A stretch of 49,189 nucleotides of DNA from VRUE01 sp035266685 (lineage in GTDB: Bacteria; Actinomycetota; Thermoleophilia; Solirubrobacterales; 70-9): positions 1 to 49,189 of the forward strand of contig DATFMX010000023.1 in the NCBI GenBank assembly GCA_035266685.1. Direction: 5' to 3'. Below are positions 24,342-35,919 of this stretch, one piece after another. Each line of letters opens with the position of its first letter. Within the stretch, counting starts at the first letter, position 1. The notes below the pieces were generated by a model. It worked only from the letters and a program-made list of their open reading frames with translations. It searched no databases and was not told the origin of the DNA. The translations under genes and the position numbers were made by a program.

Positions 24342-26354
24342 TCACAGAGGCCGAGGAAACTGAGGCGGGCGGCCGAAGTAGACCTGCGGCCAGTAGTCCT
24401 GGTACGCGAGCTGGCGGACGCGGAAGAGGTAGGCGTTCTGCGCCTCGAGCAATTCCTCGGTGCTCACGCCCCACGGTCCCTTCTCGTTCGCGTTGACGGC
24501 GGCGAGCCTGCCGGGATCGGAGAGCAGCATTTCCCCGGTCAGCTTCGCCCCACGCTGCTGCGCCGTGAGCACCCCGGTGACCTGGGTGTCGACCGAGACC
24601 TCCTCTTCGTGCAACTGCGCCGAGAGCAGCAGGTACTCGTTGGTCAGTTCGACCGGGTTCCCCGCCGTCGCCTGGACCACCGACGCAATCCCCTGTCCGA
24701 GCCCGGACACCTGGCCGATCACCTGCGCCGTGGTCGCGACCGCGGTTCCGCTGCCCGAGAGGGCCGCGACGATCTTCGCGACCGAGCCCAGCGCCTGGAA
24801 GGAGAAGCCGGCCCAGAAGGCGCCGGTTGCCCGATGGGAGTTCGACAACTGCCCCTTGAGCTTGGCGAGCATCGCCGATTCGATCGCCTCGGCCGCCTGG
24901 CTCAGTTCGGTGACCTCACCGGCCTGGCTTTCGTACTGGACCTGCGCCAGCGTCCCCAGGAAGGCTTCCACCTGCGCCCGCGCGGCGACCTCGTCGATCA
25001 TCTGGTTCTTGGCGCAGGTCAGGTCCGCTTCGGTGAAGGGCGCGCCCGCCGCCGGCATCGCCGCGGTCGCGATCGTCGCTTCGGAGACCTCGTTGCTCAG
25101 ATCCAGGTACTTGGCGCGCAGGGTCGTCGCGGCGATCCGCACGTTGGCCGCGTTCGCCCCGCTCGCCGCCGCTTCGGTGGTCGCGCAGGAGTCGCCGTCG
25201 AGGTTGTCGGCCCTGCGCGCCCCGCCGCTGCCGCTGTGGTCGATGCCTTCGCACGCGCCGGCGTCCGCACCACTCCATAGCGAGAGCCCTTCGTTGTAGC
25301 CGAGAACCTCGGTCAGGTAGGCGAAGGCGACCTGCTGGCAGCTCGCCGCCGTCGCGCCGGGCGCCGGCGTCAACAGCCACGGGATCTGGTCCTGGAAAGC
25401 GATCTGCAGCAGCTCGGCTTCCGGCGGGGTCCCCACCGGATTGCCTTCGGTCGGGAAGACGGCGCCGTAGGTGGCACGCTGCAGCACCCCGGTCAGCCGC
25501 CCCGCGGCGACATGCAGCTTGTCCGCTTCCGCGACCCCTTCGGCGATCGCCGAGCTGGCGCTGTAGCCGGCGCGGATCTGGCCGGTGATGTTGGCGGCAT
25601 GTGGCCGTTCGCCGGCGGAAAGCATCGAGTAGGTGCCGTCGGCGGCCACCGCGCGCCCGAACACATCGGGGTTGACGCCAAGCCGTTCGAGCTGCCGCTG
25701 CGCCGCGATGAAGCTGCCCGCCCCTGGCTCGAAGGAGAATCCGCCGATGTCGCCGTTGGAGACGATCGCGACGCCGAGCTCTTCTTCGTAGGCGTCCTTC
25801 AGCTCGGCCGCGAGCTGGGCCCAGTCGAGGCCGGTGTCGGTCCCGGCGCCGCCGGCGTTGGTGACGAAGGCGGCGCGGCGGACCGAGCCAGCCGGGTTGA
25901 CGGGGTCGAAGGTGAAGACGGCGAAGCCATCCTGGTCGGCGGGCAGGCCGACGGGGACGAGCGGCACCTGTTCCCCAGCGAGTTCAAAGGCGTCGCCCCC
26001 GGGAGCGGTGTCGGCCGGGACCCGGGTGTCGTATGGGATCGCGTCCGGCCAGGCGAAGGCGCGGGTCAGTTCCAGCGTCTCGGCCGCGGGCTGGTCGGAG
26101 ACCACCTTGAGCCCGCCGACCAGCGCGCCGGGGGCGCCCAGGGAGCCGTCCGGCGCCCGGATCCGAGTCGCACCGAAGTTGACCGCCGCCTTGCCTTCGA
26201 GCGTGCCGGGAACGGCGACCAGGGAGAAGGGGGTCCCGTTGAGGCCCTTGAGCGGCTGCGGCTTCTCGCTTTCGTCGCCGATGTTGAAGTTGCCCAACCC
26301 CTCGGCCAACTCTTCCGCGTCGGAGAGGGCGCCCGCGCGCAGCGCGATCAGCAC
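24342..26354 (-). CDS. Middle part of the giant exported protein (frameshifted)
   Basis: 670 codons with normal bias in this frame. The sensible sequence begins slightly upstream of the first usable start (RLIENPGQGVPVYESDKLVL), joining to the N-terminal frame near base 26430. It contains Ala-rich helical stretches (AAEAIESAMLAKLKGQLSNS) and segments such as TNEYLLLSAQLHEEEVS with no family I recognise. It ends at a stop right after YFGRPP, where the sequence continues in another frame (near 24345). I see no catalytic motif. Confidence 0.5.
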   Translation of the reverse strand: MLIALRAGALSDAEELAEGLGNFNIGDESEKPQPLKGLNGTPFSLVAVPGTLEGKAAVNFGATRIRAPDGSLGAPGALVGGLKVVSDQPAAETLELTRAFAWPDAIPYDTRVPADTAPGGDAFELAGEQVPLVPVGLPADQDGFAVFTFDPVNPAGSVRRAAFVTNAGGAGTDTGLDWAQLAAELKDAYEEELGVAIVSNGDIGGFSFEPGAGSFIAAQRQLERLGVNPDVFGRAVAADGTYSMLSAGERPHAANITGQIRAGYSASSAIAEGVAEADKLHVAAGRLTGVLQRATYGAVFPTEGNPVGTPPEAELLQIAFQDQIPWLLTPAPGATAASCQQVAFAYLTEVLGYNEGLSLWSGADAGACEGIDHSGSGGARRADNLDGDSCATTEAAASGANAANVRIAATTLRAKYLDLSNEVSEATIATAAMPAAGAPFTEADLTCAKNQMIDEVAARAQVEAFLGTLAQVQYESQAGEVTELSQAAEAIESAMLAKLKGQLSNSHRATGAFWAGFSFQALGSVAKIVAALSGSGTAVATTAQVIGQVSGLGQGIASVVQATAGNPVELTNEYLLLSAQLHEEEVSVDTQVTGVLTAQQRGAKLTGEMLLSDPGRLAAVNANEKGPWGVSTEELLEAQNAYLFRVRQLAYQDYWPQVYFGRPPQFPRPL

Positions 26355-27510
26355 CAGCTTGTCGGATTCGTAGACCGGGACGCCCTGGCCGGGATTTTCG
26401 ATCAGCCGTTCCTTCGCCGCCGTTGTTCGGGTAGAAGCAGGGCGGTTCGGCCGCGGCCTGCCCCCCGCCTTCGCATTCGCGGGTCTGCGCGACCGCGATC
26501 CCGGCGGCGCCGCCGACCGTCGCCATCGTGTCGACCGCCGCCAGCGGCTGCGCCTTCGCTTCGACCGCGGCGGTGTCGAAGGCGGTGGTCGCGTGATCGC
26601 CCGCCGGGGCCGAGGCCCGCGTCGTCGCCAGGCGCAGTACGTAGCGGCCCGGCAGGTCCGTGCGCAGCCGCGGCCTGACGGCGTCGCCGCCGGTCAGGGC
26701 CGGGTGGCTGCCCCGCGGGGCGCTCACGACCTTCCAGCCGTAGCGCAGCCCGCCGGCCGCGCGGCCGTCGCGGCGCAGGCTGGGCCGGGAGGCGCCGCCG
26801 TCGAGCTGCACCGTCTCGCCGGCGCGAGCGCCGCGGTCGCGGCCGGCAGCAGCGAGCGTGAGCCGGCGCGGCACGACGAAAACGCGCTTGAACTTGCGGA
26901 TCTGGCCGTCGAAGCGGGTGACCCGCACACGCAGGACATTGCGCCCGTGGCGCAGGCCGTCAGCGGCGCCGAGCTCCGCTCCCCGCCGCAGGGAGAGCTC
27001 GTCGGCGAACTGGGCCGACACATCGCGGCCGTTGAGCCGCACGAGCACAGCGGCGTGCAGCCTGGCGAGACGCAGAGCGACGCGCAGGCCATGACGGGAG
27101 ATGTAGCGGGCGCGGAAGCGCCGCACCAGCTTGCGCGAAGGATGGACCAGCGTGAAGGAGACCGTGTCACGGTCGCGCGCCCTTCCCCGGGCGGCGACAA
27201 CGTGGAGGAAGTTGCGCCCCCGCTTCAGGGCGCGCACATCGGTCCGGGCGATGCGCGCCGAGAGCACCCCGCCGCCGCCGCGGCGCAGCAGGCGGCGCAC
27301 GCCGACTCCGTTGAGGCTGGCGCGACGCAGCTTCGCCCCCTTGGCCAGTCGCACCCGCACCGTCACCGCGCGCCCGTGGGCCAAGCCCTCCTGCTTGGGG
27401 CTGAGCACCTGGAACAGCGGCTTGTCCGCGGCGCCTGCAGGCCTCGCCGGTGCGGTCAGCGCCACGGCGAGGCCGAGCACTGCGACGATGGCTGCCCGCC
27501 TGCCAAGCAT
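25984..27510 (-). CDS. N-terminal part of the giant exported protein (frameshifted)
   Basis: Starts at ATG 27510 with an AAGGA-type ribosome site upstream. A signal peptide (RRAAIVAVLGLAVALTAPAR, then PAGA) is followed by repeated Arg-rich beta domains of bacterial Ig/PKD style: RFKRVF-type strands, LRHGRNVLRVRVTRF and AGETVQLDGG, then GRYVLRLATT. The genuine sequence ends about 26430 at FYPNN; the rest of this frame down to 25984 is a shadow of the middle segment. It is divergent from clpB across 41 bases. The whole gene would encode roughly 1,590 residues. Confidence 0.55.
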   Translation of the reverse strand: MLGRRAAIVAVLGLAVALTAPARPAGAADKPLFQVLSPKQEGLAHGRAVTVRVRLAKGAKLRRASLNGVGVRRLLRRGGGGVLSARIARTDVRALKRGRNFLHVVAARGRARDRDTVSFTLVHPSRKLVRRFRARYISRHGLRVALRLARLHAAVLVRLNGRDVSAQFADELSLRRGAELGAADGLRHGRNVLRVRVTRFDGQIRKFKRVFVVPRRLTLAAAGRDRGARAGETVQLDGGASRPSLRRDGRAAGGLRYGWKVVSAPRGSHPALTGGDAVRPRLRTDLPGRYVLRLATTRASAPAGDHATTAFDTAAVEAKAQPLAAVDTMATVGGAAGIAVAQTRECEGGGQAAAEPPCFYPNNGGEGTADRKSRPGRPGLRIRQAGADRAARGRPLRRGRVGRGVGQLQHRRRKREAAAAQGPQRDPLLPGRRSRHARRQGGGQLRCDSDPGAGRLPGRPRRAGRRAQGGLRPARGRDAGTDPRLRLAGRDPIRHPGPGRHRSRGRRL

Positions 27511-27551
27511 CGACGGGATCCTTATCGGCGGCCCGGTCGGAATCCGTAACA

Positions 27552-30146
<2,595 letters not shown>

Positions 30147-30183
30147 GCGTTTGTCGGGTCAGAACTGACCGATTATCAGGTCC

Positions 30184-31551
30184 TCAGCCGTAGACGTCTG
30201 CCGGCTCGACCGAGATCAGGTCGGGGTGCTTGACGTCGACACTCGCAGCGGAGGCGAGGACGAGCTTGGCCTCGGGGACCTCGAGCAGGTCCCTGATCGC
30301 GAGCAGGCGCTCCAGGTCCTCGCTGCCGAGCTCGCGCAGCTTCGCCTCGCCGAGCGCGACGACCCGGTCGTCGCGCATCGCCACGAGGTCGAGCTCATGG
30401 CTCTGGCGGCGGGAGCGGTCGGAGACGGTCGTCACGCCAACCGAGTCGACCTCTCCAAACCGCCCACCGGTCTGAGCGAGGTGCGCGCGTACGACCCCCT
30501 CCCAGCGGGGGCCGAGCACCTGCGAGGGCCAGGTCGTCGCGCCGACTCGGCTCCACACCTCGGGGGCGGCACCCGCCTGGAGGCGTGAGCGGTTCGGCGC
30601 GACGATCGCCAGCCAGAGGCGCAGGTGGGGATCGGCCAGCTCGTAGCGATCGCGTCGCGACCGCAACGGATCCGGAACACGCTCGACCAGGCCGGCGCGT
30701 TGCAATGTGGCCAGCGGCCGGCTGAGAGCGCCGGATGGCAACCCCGCGACCCGGGATATCGCCCCGAAGCTGCGATCACCGCCGGCTATCGCGGCGAGGA
30801 TCGCACGGTAGACGCCGCGCAGCGCAGGCAGCTCGGGCACGTTCGCCAGATCGGCTTCGGCCGCGTCGAGCAGCGGCGACCCGGACGCCAGCACCTCCTC
30901 GACCATCCACGCGTCGCGATCGACGGCGGGAGGCTCGACAAGCGGCCGGTAACCGGGCAGGCCGCCGAGGGCGGCATCGACCCATAGCGTGCCAAGCGGG
31001 TCGCCGCTCCCCCAGAGCGCCGCGAGGTCAGGGCCGGCCAGCGGAGCCGGGACGACAACCGCGGAGGCGCGCCCGTAGAGGGGAGCACGCGCCTCGACCA
31101 GGTCGCTCATCACCGAGAGCGCGCTGCCCGAGAGGATCAGCGCCGGACCCTCGTTCGCATCGACATAGCGCTGCAACAAGCTCGGAAGCTCCGGGCTGAC
31201 CTCGGTCAGATAGGGAAGCTCGTCCAGGGCGATGCAGGGAAGCTCGACCCGGGCGAGTCGGTCGAGGGCATCCGCCCAGCCATCGATGTTGAGCGGACCG
31301 GCGCCGAGCCAATCGCCGAGCTCGCGTCCGAAGTCGGCGAGCTGCGTCGCGGCAACCCCGGTGATCGCCTGATAGCGACGCCCGCCGGCGGCGTCGCAGA
31401 CCGCCTCCAGGAGAAACGACTTGCCGACGCGCCGTGGGCCATAGACGACCGCCAGACGCTGCCTCCGCTCGCAGAAGCGATCGAGCGCCGACCATTCGAG
31501 ATCGCGATCTATCATCGATTTCGGTTTTACGAGCACTACTGCATGATACAT
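30184..31551 (-). CDS. AAA ATPase with DUF234-type C-terminal domain
   Basis: 455 residues. The AAA domain has Walker A GPRRVGKS near residue 40 and a Walker B-like CIALDELPYL, then the sensor strand ALILSGSALSVM, as in the archaeal-type ATPase family. A winged-helix region follows (GLPSGALSRPLATLQRAGLV). The C-terminal LDLVAMRDDRVVALGEAKLR has the D...ExK pattern of a PD-(D/E)XK-like fold, seen in DUF234 proteins. Role unknown. ATG 31551 lies within the palindrome ATACATGTAT; an internal ATG at 31515 (IDRDLEWSALDRF) is an equally plausible start. Confidence 0.78.
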   Translation of the reverse strand: MYHAVVLVKPKSMIDRDLEWSALDRFCERRQRLAVVYGPRRVGKSFLLEAVCDAAGGRRYQAITGVAATQLADFGRELGDWLGAGPLNIDGWADALDRLARVELPCIALDELPYLTEVSPELPSLLQRYVDANEGPALILSGSALSVMSDLVEARAPLYGRASAVVVPAPLAGPDLAALWGSGDPLGTLWVDAALGGLPGYRPLVEPPAVDRDAWMVEEVLASGSPLLDAAEADLANVPELPALRGVYRAILAAIAGGDRSFGAISRVAGLPSGALSRPLATLQRAGLVERVPDPLRSRRDRYELADPHLRLWLAIVAPNRSRLQAGAAPEVWSRVGATTWPSQVLGPRWEGVVRAHLAQTGGRFGEVDSVGVTTVSDRSRRQSHELDLVAMRDDRVVALGEAKLRELGSEDLERLLAIRDLLEVPEAKLVLASAASVDVKHPDLISVEPADVYG

Positions 31552-31555
31552 GTAT

Positions 31556-31705
31556 GCTCGTTAATTGCACAGGCGCCTTTACCCGCCGCTCAAGGACCGC
31601 TGCTAAGCAGTGCCGGGGTGGTTATCTGGGATACGCAATCCAGCTGGCCGGACTACAGGTTTCTGGGGGAAATTCCGACGTAAGCTGTGCGTGGGCTTCG
31701 AACAG
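31556..31705 (+). other. Non-coding leader before the cell-wall gene pair
   Basis: About 150 bases without a convincing reading frame lie between the divergent ATPase gene and the membrane protein at 31706. Short self-complementary pieces exist, for example CTGG...CCAG around 31634-31651. Because c-di-AMP (ydaO) riboswitches often precede cell-wall hydrolases in actinobacteria I looked for that motif and did not find it. Promoter elements are not clear. Confidence 0.3.
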
Positions 31706-32599
31706 ATGTTGAGACGACGACAAGGGCATATCAACCGCGATCCGGGAGGGCGTGCTAAGCGCCTTGCTTCTGGCGCGGTCGACGTCGCGCGCTGGCCGTT
31801 CGAGCGGGCCGCCTGGTCGGTCGAGCGCCGGCTGCTGTGGCCGCTGCAACGGCGCTTCGCCGGCTGGAGCCCGCCCGGGCACCGGTTCGGCGCCGCGGCG
31901 GGGCTCGCCGCGATCGGCGTGGCGGCGATCCTGGTCGCCGTGTTGATCCTGCCGGGCGGAGGCGCTCCGCCGCCGGCGGCGGAGCGCGTCGCCAGGCCGG
32001 CGCGGGTGGCGATCGTCCCGCCGAGCGAACCGCAGCCCCAGGCCGTCGAATCGCAGGGGCCGACACTGCGGGGCGTCCGGCCCCACTTCGGCGTCGGCAA
32101 GAGCGTCGCGAAGAAGGGCGGCAAGCAGGCGAGCGCCGAGGGCTCGGGCGCCGGTTCCGGCTCGCCGGGCGCCGGTTCCACGGAGCCGCAACCGACCGCG
32201 ACCGCCAAGGACGCCGGCGGCGAAGAAGAAGCCGCCGCCAGCGCGTCCGCCGCCGACAAGCCCGTCCCCGCCGGGCCGGTGGCGATGAAGACCGCGCGCC
32301 GCTTCGCCGAGGCCTTCGTCTTCTATGAGATCGGCAAGAAGCCGGCGCGGGCGAAGACCGTGTTCGGCGAAACGGCGACCGAACAGCTCGCCGAAGCGCT
32401 GCAGGAACGGCCGCCGCGGCTGCCCTCGAACGGCAAGGTGCCGAAGGCGAAGGTGCTCAACCTCGTCGCCGGTCCCCGCTTCGGCAAGCAGTACACGGTC
32501 AGCGTCTCGCTGCTGCGGGTCGGCACGACCAGCGAGCTGCGAATCACCCTGCAGAAGGAAAAGGACGGCGAATGGCGCGTCGCCCAGATACTCGGCTGA
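31706..32599 (+). CDS. Single-span membrane protein upstream of the peptidoglycan hydrolase
   Basis: 297 residues. A basic cytoplasmic head, a membrane span near residues 60-82 (AAIGVAAILVAVLILPGGG), a low-complexity Ala/Pro/Gly/Glu linker (about 85-185), and a small C-terminal extracellular domain (TARRFAEAFVFYEIGKKPAR, then ITLQKEKDGEWRVAQILG). The last domain has the look of a small alpha-beta fold such as SnoaL/NTF2-like. ATG 31706 is chosen because upstream codons read through the leader. Its stop overlaps the next ATG by one base, so the two products are probably made together. No enzyme motif seen. Confidence 0.65.
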   Translation: MLRRRQGHINRDPGGRAKRLASGAVDVARWPFERAAWSVERRLLWPLQRRFAGWSPPGHRFGAAAGLAAIGVAAILVAVLILPGGGAPPPAAERVARPARVAIVPPSEPQPQAVESQGPTLRGVRPHFGVGKSVAKKGGKQASAEGSGAGSGSPGAGSTEPQPTATAKDAGGEEEAAASASAADKPVPAGPVAMKTARRFAEAFVFYEIGKKPARAKTVFGETATEQLAEALQERPPRLPSNGKVPKAKVLNLVAGPRFGKQYTVSVSLLRVGTTSELRITLQKEKDGEWRVAQILG

Positions 32600-34257
32600 T
32601 GCTCGAGCGGCTGCGCCGCATCCTGCTCGGCGCGGCGGTCGGGCTCGCCCTGGCGGCGCCCGCCGCCCTGGCCGACGAAGCGCCGTCGGGCGAAGCCGAA
32701 GCGACCCCGCCGTCGAGCGAAAGCGCGTCCCCGGCGCCGAGCCTCGAGCAGGGCGCGACGCTCGCCGCTCCCGAAGCCCAGTCCGCGGAACCCAAGCCGA
32801 GCCCGGCGCCCGCGGGCGGAACCGCCGCCGCCAAGCCGAGCCCGCACCAGGCTGAAACCGGCGGCGCGACGACGCCGCCTTCCGAACCGGCGACCGAATC
32901 CCCATCCGCGCCGCCGAGCGCGAGCCTGCTGATCCCATCTGTGCCGAGCTCGACCTGCGCGACCTCCGGGGTGCCGCCGGTGCTGGTGCCGATCTACCAG
33001 CGGGCGGCGAGCGCCTACGCGCTCGGGCCGCAGGGACCGGCGATCCTCGCCGGGATCAACGCGGTCGAGACGGCGTTCGGGACCAACCTCAACGTCTCCT
33101 CGGCCGGCGCCGAGGGCTGGATGCAGTTCATGCCCTCGACCTGGGCGACCTACGGGGTCGACGCCAACGGCGACGGCAGGGCCGACCCGTACAACCCCGA
33201 AGACGCGATCTTCGCCGCGGCGAGCTACCTGCACGCCGCCGGCATGCCGACCGACACCTACGGCGCGATCTTCGCCTACAACCACGCCGACTGGTACGTC
33301 GCCGAGGTGCTCGCCGACGCCGCCTGCTACGCCGGTGACGTCGGCGTCGAATCGGCCGTCTCCAGCCTGCTCGAACCGCAGCTTCCGGTGCTCGAGTGCG
33401 AACCGGCGAAGTCCTGGCGCAAGCGCATCCCCGCCGCCTACCTGAAGGCCTTCGAGGACGCCGCCGGCCGCTACGACCTCGGCCGCCGCGGCGTCTGGGC
33501 GCTGGCCGCGGTCGCCCGCCTGGAGTCGAACTTCGGCCACGGGATGACGAAGCGCGAACTGCGCCACGCCGGTCCGCTCGGGCTCGAACCGAGCGAGTGG
33601 AAGCGCTACGCCGTCGATGGCGATGACGACGGCCGCATCCGCCACGCCGACCCGGCCGACTCGGCGGCGACGCTGGCGCGGCTGATCTGGTCGCGCAAGA
33701 GCCTCAGCGCCGGCCTCTTCACCCACAACCACGCCGAGTGGTACGTACACGAGGTGCTCCAGGAAGCCGCCGAGCTGCGCGGCAAGTGCAAGGTCTCCTA
33801 CGTCGAATGGAAGATCGCGCCGCTGCCGGCGGGCCTGGAAACCGCCGGCCCGAGCTCCGTCCTCGCGGGCAACCTGGCGAGCGCGCCGCGGGGCGCCCCG
33901 CCGGCGGTCAAGGCGGCGATCGCGGCGGCCAACTCGATCTCCACCACCCCCTACATCTGGGGCGGCGGCCACGGCTCCTGGATCTCGCCCGGCTACGACT
34001 GCTCGGGCGCGGTCAGCTTCGCCCTCTACGGCGCCGGGCTGCTCGACCGGCCGCTGACCTCCGGCGAACTGGAGCGCTACGGCGAACCCGGTCCCGGCCG
34101 CTGGATCACGATCTACGCCAGCCCGACCCACACCTACGCCGAGATCGCCGGCCTGCGCTGGGACACGGTCGGCGACGCGTCGGGGACCGGCCCGCGCTGG
34201 CATGTGGAGCCTCCCTACCCGGAAGGCTTCGTCGTCCGCCATCCGACCGGCTACTGA
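32599..34257 (+). CDS. Trimodular exported peptidoglycan hydrolase (two transglycosylase modules plus NlpC/P60-like)
   Basis: 552 residues. After a signal peptide (RILLGAAVGLALAAPAALA) and a disordered Pro/Ala/Glu linker comes an SLT-type transglycosylase module: GINAVETAFGTNL with a candidate catalytic Glu, and EGWMQFMPSTWATYG. A second, weaker copy follows (LAAVARLESNFGHGMTKREL, FTHNHAEWYVHEVL). The C-terminal module YIWGGGHGSWISPGYDCSGAV, ending with THTYAEIAG, has the Cys and His of NlpC/P60 endopeptidases. It would cut both glycan strands and peptide stems outside the membrane. An earlier in-frame ATG at 32572 overlaps the upstream gene and is less likely. Confidence 0.85.
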   Translation: MLERLRRILLGAAVGLALAAPAALADEAPSGEAEATPPSSESASPAPSLEQGATLAAPEAQSAEPKPSPAPAGGTAAAKPSPHQAETGGATTPPSEPATESPSAPPSASLLIPSVPSSTCATSGVPPVLVPIYQRAASAYALGPQGPAILAGINAVETAFGTNLNVSSAGAEGWMQFMPSTWATYGVDANGDGRADPYNPEDAIFAAASYLHAAGMPTDTYGAIFAYNHADWYVAEVLADAACYAGDVGVESAVSSLLEPQLPVLECEPAKSWRKRIPAAYLKAFEDAAGRYDLGRRGVWALAAVARLESNFGHGMTKRELRHAGPLGLEPSEWKRYAVDGDDDGRIRHADPADSAATLARLIWSRKSLSAGLFTHNHAEWYVHEVLQEAAELRGKCKVSYVEWKIAPLPAGLETAGPSSVLAGNLASAPRGAPPAVKAAIAAANSISTTPYIWGGGHGSWISPGYDCSGAVSFALYGAGLLDRPLTSGELERYGEPGPGRWITIYASPTHTYAEIAGLRWDTVGDASGTGPRWHVEPPYPEGFVVRHPTGY

Positions 34258-34322
34258 GTCGACTCGCGCGGCGGCGGCGGCTCGCGTAACGTAGGCGCGT
34301 ACCCCGCCGAGAGGAGAACGCA

Positions 34323-34604
34323 ATGCCCACCTACGTGATGTTGACCAACTTGACCGCCGAGGGTGTGCGGACCTTGAAGAACAACCCTGCGCGGGTTGCC
34401 GAGGTGAACAAGGAGGTCGAACAGCTCGGCGCCAAAGTGCAGGCGCAGTACGCGACGCTCGGCCAGTACGACTTCGTGACGATCATCGAGGCGCCGGATG
34501 AGAAGACGATGGCCAAGGTCTCGGTCGAGCTCGGCTCGCGCGGGACGATGACCAGCCAGACGCTGACGGCGATGCCGGCCGACGAGTTGGCTGACGCGCT
34601 TTAG
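34323..34604 (+). CDS. GYD-domain protein
   Basis: 93 residues, a single GYD domain: MPTYVMLTNLTAEGVRTLK at the start, YATLGQYDFVTIIEAPDE (the GxYD motif) and SRGTMTSQTLTAMP. These are small ferredoxin-like-fold proteins of unknown function, common in actinobacteria. GAGAGGAG lies directly upstream. It is 9 bases before purD and is likely co-transcribed with it. Confidence 0.9.
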   Translation: MPTYVMLTNLTAEGVRTLKNNPARVAEVNKEVEQLGAKVQAQYATLGQYDFVTIIEAPDEKTMAKVSVELGSRGTMTSQTLTAMPADELADAL

Positions 34605-34613
34605 GTCCGGCGC

Positions 34614-35888
34614 TTGCGAGTCCTGGTCGTAGGCGGAGGCGGTCGCGAGCACGCGATGGTGCGGGCGCTGGCGCGCTCGCCGCGGGCGCCGCAGCTGCTC
34701 TGCGCGCCGGGCAACGCCGGGATCGCCGCCGACGCCGAGTGCCTGCCCGAGGTCGGCGCCGAGGATGTCGGCGCAATCGTCGCCGCGGCGCGCGAGCGGG
34801 CGGTCGACCTGGTCGTGGTCGGGCCCGAGGCGCCGCTGGTCGCGGGCCTGGTCGACGCGCTGGAGGAGGCGGGGATCGCCGCCTTCGGGCCGCGCGCCGT
34901 GGCCGCCGAGCTGGAGGGGTCGAAGGCCTTCGCCAAGCAGGTGATGGAAGCGGCGGGCGTGCCGACCGCCGCGCATGTCCTGCTGCGCGACCGCGAGCAG
35001 GCGCTGGCCGAGCTGGAGCGCGCCGCCTACCCGCTGGTGCTCAAGGCCGACGGCCTGGCGGCGGGCAAGGGCGTGATCCTCTGCGCCGACCAGAGTGAGG
35101 CGCGGGCGGCGATTGAAGTCTTCTTCGGCGAGCGGCGTTTCGGCGCGACGACGGTCGTGCTGGAGGAGTTCCTCGAGGGCGAAGAGCTCTCGCTGCTGGC
35201 GATCTGCGACGGCGAGAACGTCGTCCCGCTGGCGCCGGCCCAGGACTACAAGCGGATCTTCGACGGCGACGAGGGGCCGAACACCGGCGGCATGGGCAGC
35301 TACTCGCCGGTGCCGGGCTTCGGCCCCGCCGAGGTCGAGGAGATCGTCGACGCGGTCCACCGGCCGGTCGTCGCCGAGATGGCGCGGCGCGGCGCCCCCT
35401 TTCACGGCGTCCTCTACGCCGGCCTGATGGTCGGGCCCGCCGGTCCCAAGGTGCTCGAGTTCAACGTGCGCTTCGGCGATCCCGAGACGCAGGCCGTGCT
35501 GCCGCGGCTGCGCTCCGACCTGCTCGAGCTCTGCCTCGCGGCGCGCGAGCCGGGCGGGCTGGCGGGGGTCGAGGCGGAGTTCGGCGAGGACTGGGCGGTG
35601 ACCCTGGTGCTCGCCTCGGCGGGCTACCCGGAGTCCTCCTCGAAGGGTGACGTCATCGACGGCCTCGACGCCGCCGCCGAGCTCGCCGAGCTGACGCACG
35701 CGGGGACCGCGGCGCGGGGCGGCGAGGTCCTCACCGCCGGCGGGCGTGTGCTCAACGTGACCGCGCTCGGCGCGACGCCCGCGGCGGCACGCGAGCGCGC
35801 ATACGATGCCGCCGGCCGGATCACTTTCGACGGAATGCAGATCCGCTCCGACATAGCCGCCCGCGCGGTCGAGCGGGCGGCCAGCTGA
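34614..35888 (+). CDS. purD: Phosphoribosylamine-glycine ligase
   Basis: 424 residues, TTG start. The N-terminal domain begins RVLVVGGGGREHAMVRAL. The ATP-grasp domain includes VLKADGLAAGKGVILC and GPNTGGMGSYSPVP, and NVRFGDPETQAVLPRL carries the Mg-binding residues. It makes glycinamide ribonucleotide (second step of purine synthesis). Length is normal. purE follows about 30 bases later. Confidence 0.97.
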   Translation: MRVLVVGGGGREHAMVRALARSPRAPQLLCAPGNAGIAADAECLPEVGAEDVGAIVAAARERAVDLVVVGPEAPLVAGLVDALEEAGIAAFGPRAVAAELEGSKAFAKQVMEAAGVPTAAHVLLRDREQALAELERAAYPLVLKADGLAAGKGVILCADQSEARAAIEVFFGERRFGATTVVLEEFLEGEELSLLAICDGENVVPLAPAQDYKRIFDGDEGPNTGGMGSYSPVPGFGPAEVEEIVDAVHRPVVAEMARRGAPFHGVLYAGLMVGPAGPKVLEFNVRFGDPETQAVLPRLRSDLLELCLAAREPGGLAGVEAEFGEDWAVTLVLASAGYPESSSKGDVIDGLDAAAELAELTHAGTAARGGEVLTAGGRVLNVTALGATPAAARERAYDAAGRITFDGMQIRSDIAARAVERAAS

Positions 35889-35919
35889 TGTGACCAACCT
35901 AGAACCGAGAGAGGAACGG

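Noticed and set aside
30147..30183. Strong terminator between clpB and the AAA ATPase
   Set aside because: Only a short GGTCAG-AA-CTGACC palindrome with a 2-base centre is present, too tight for a good hairpin and without a U-tract.
31556..31705. c-di-AMP (ydaO) or other riboswitch before the cell-wall genes
   Set aside because: The gene context is suggestive, but I could not match the conserved bases of ydaO, c-di-GMP-I, TPP or SAM riboswitches.
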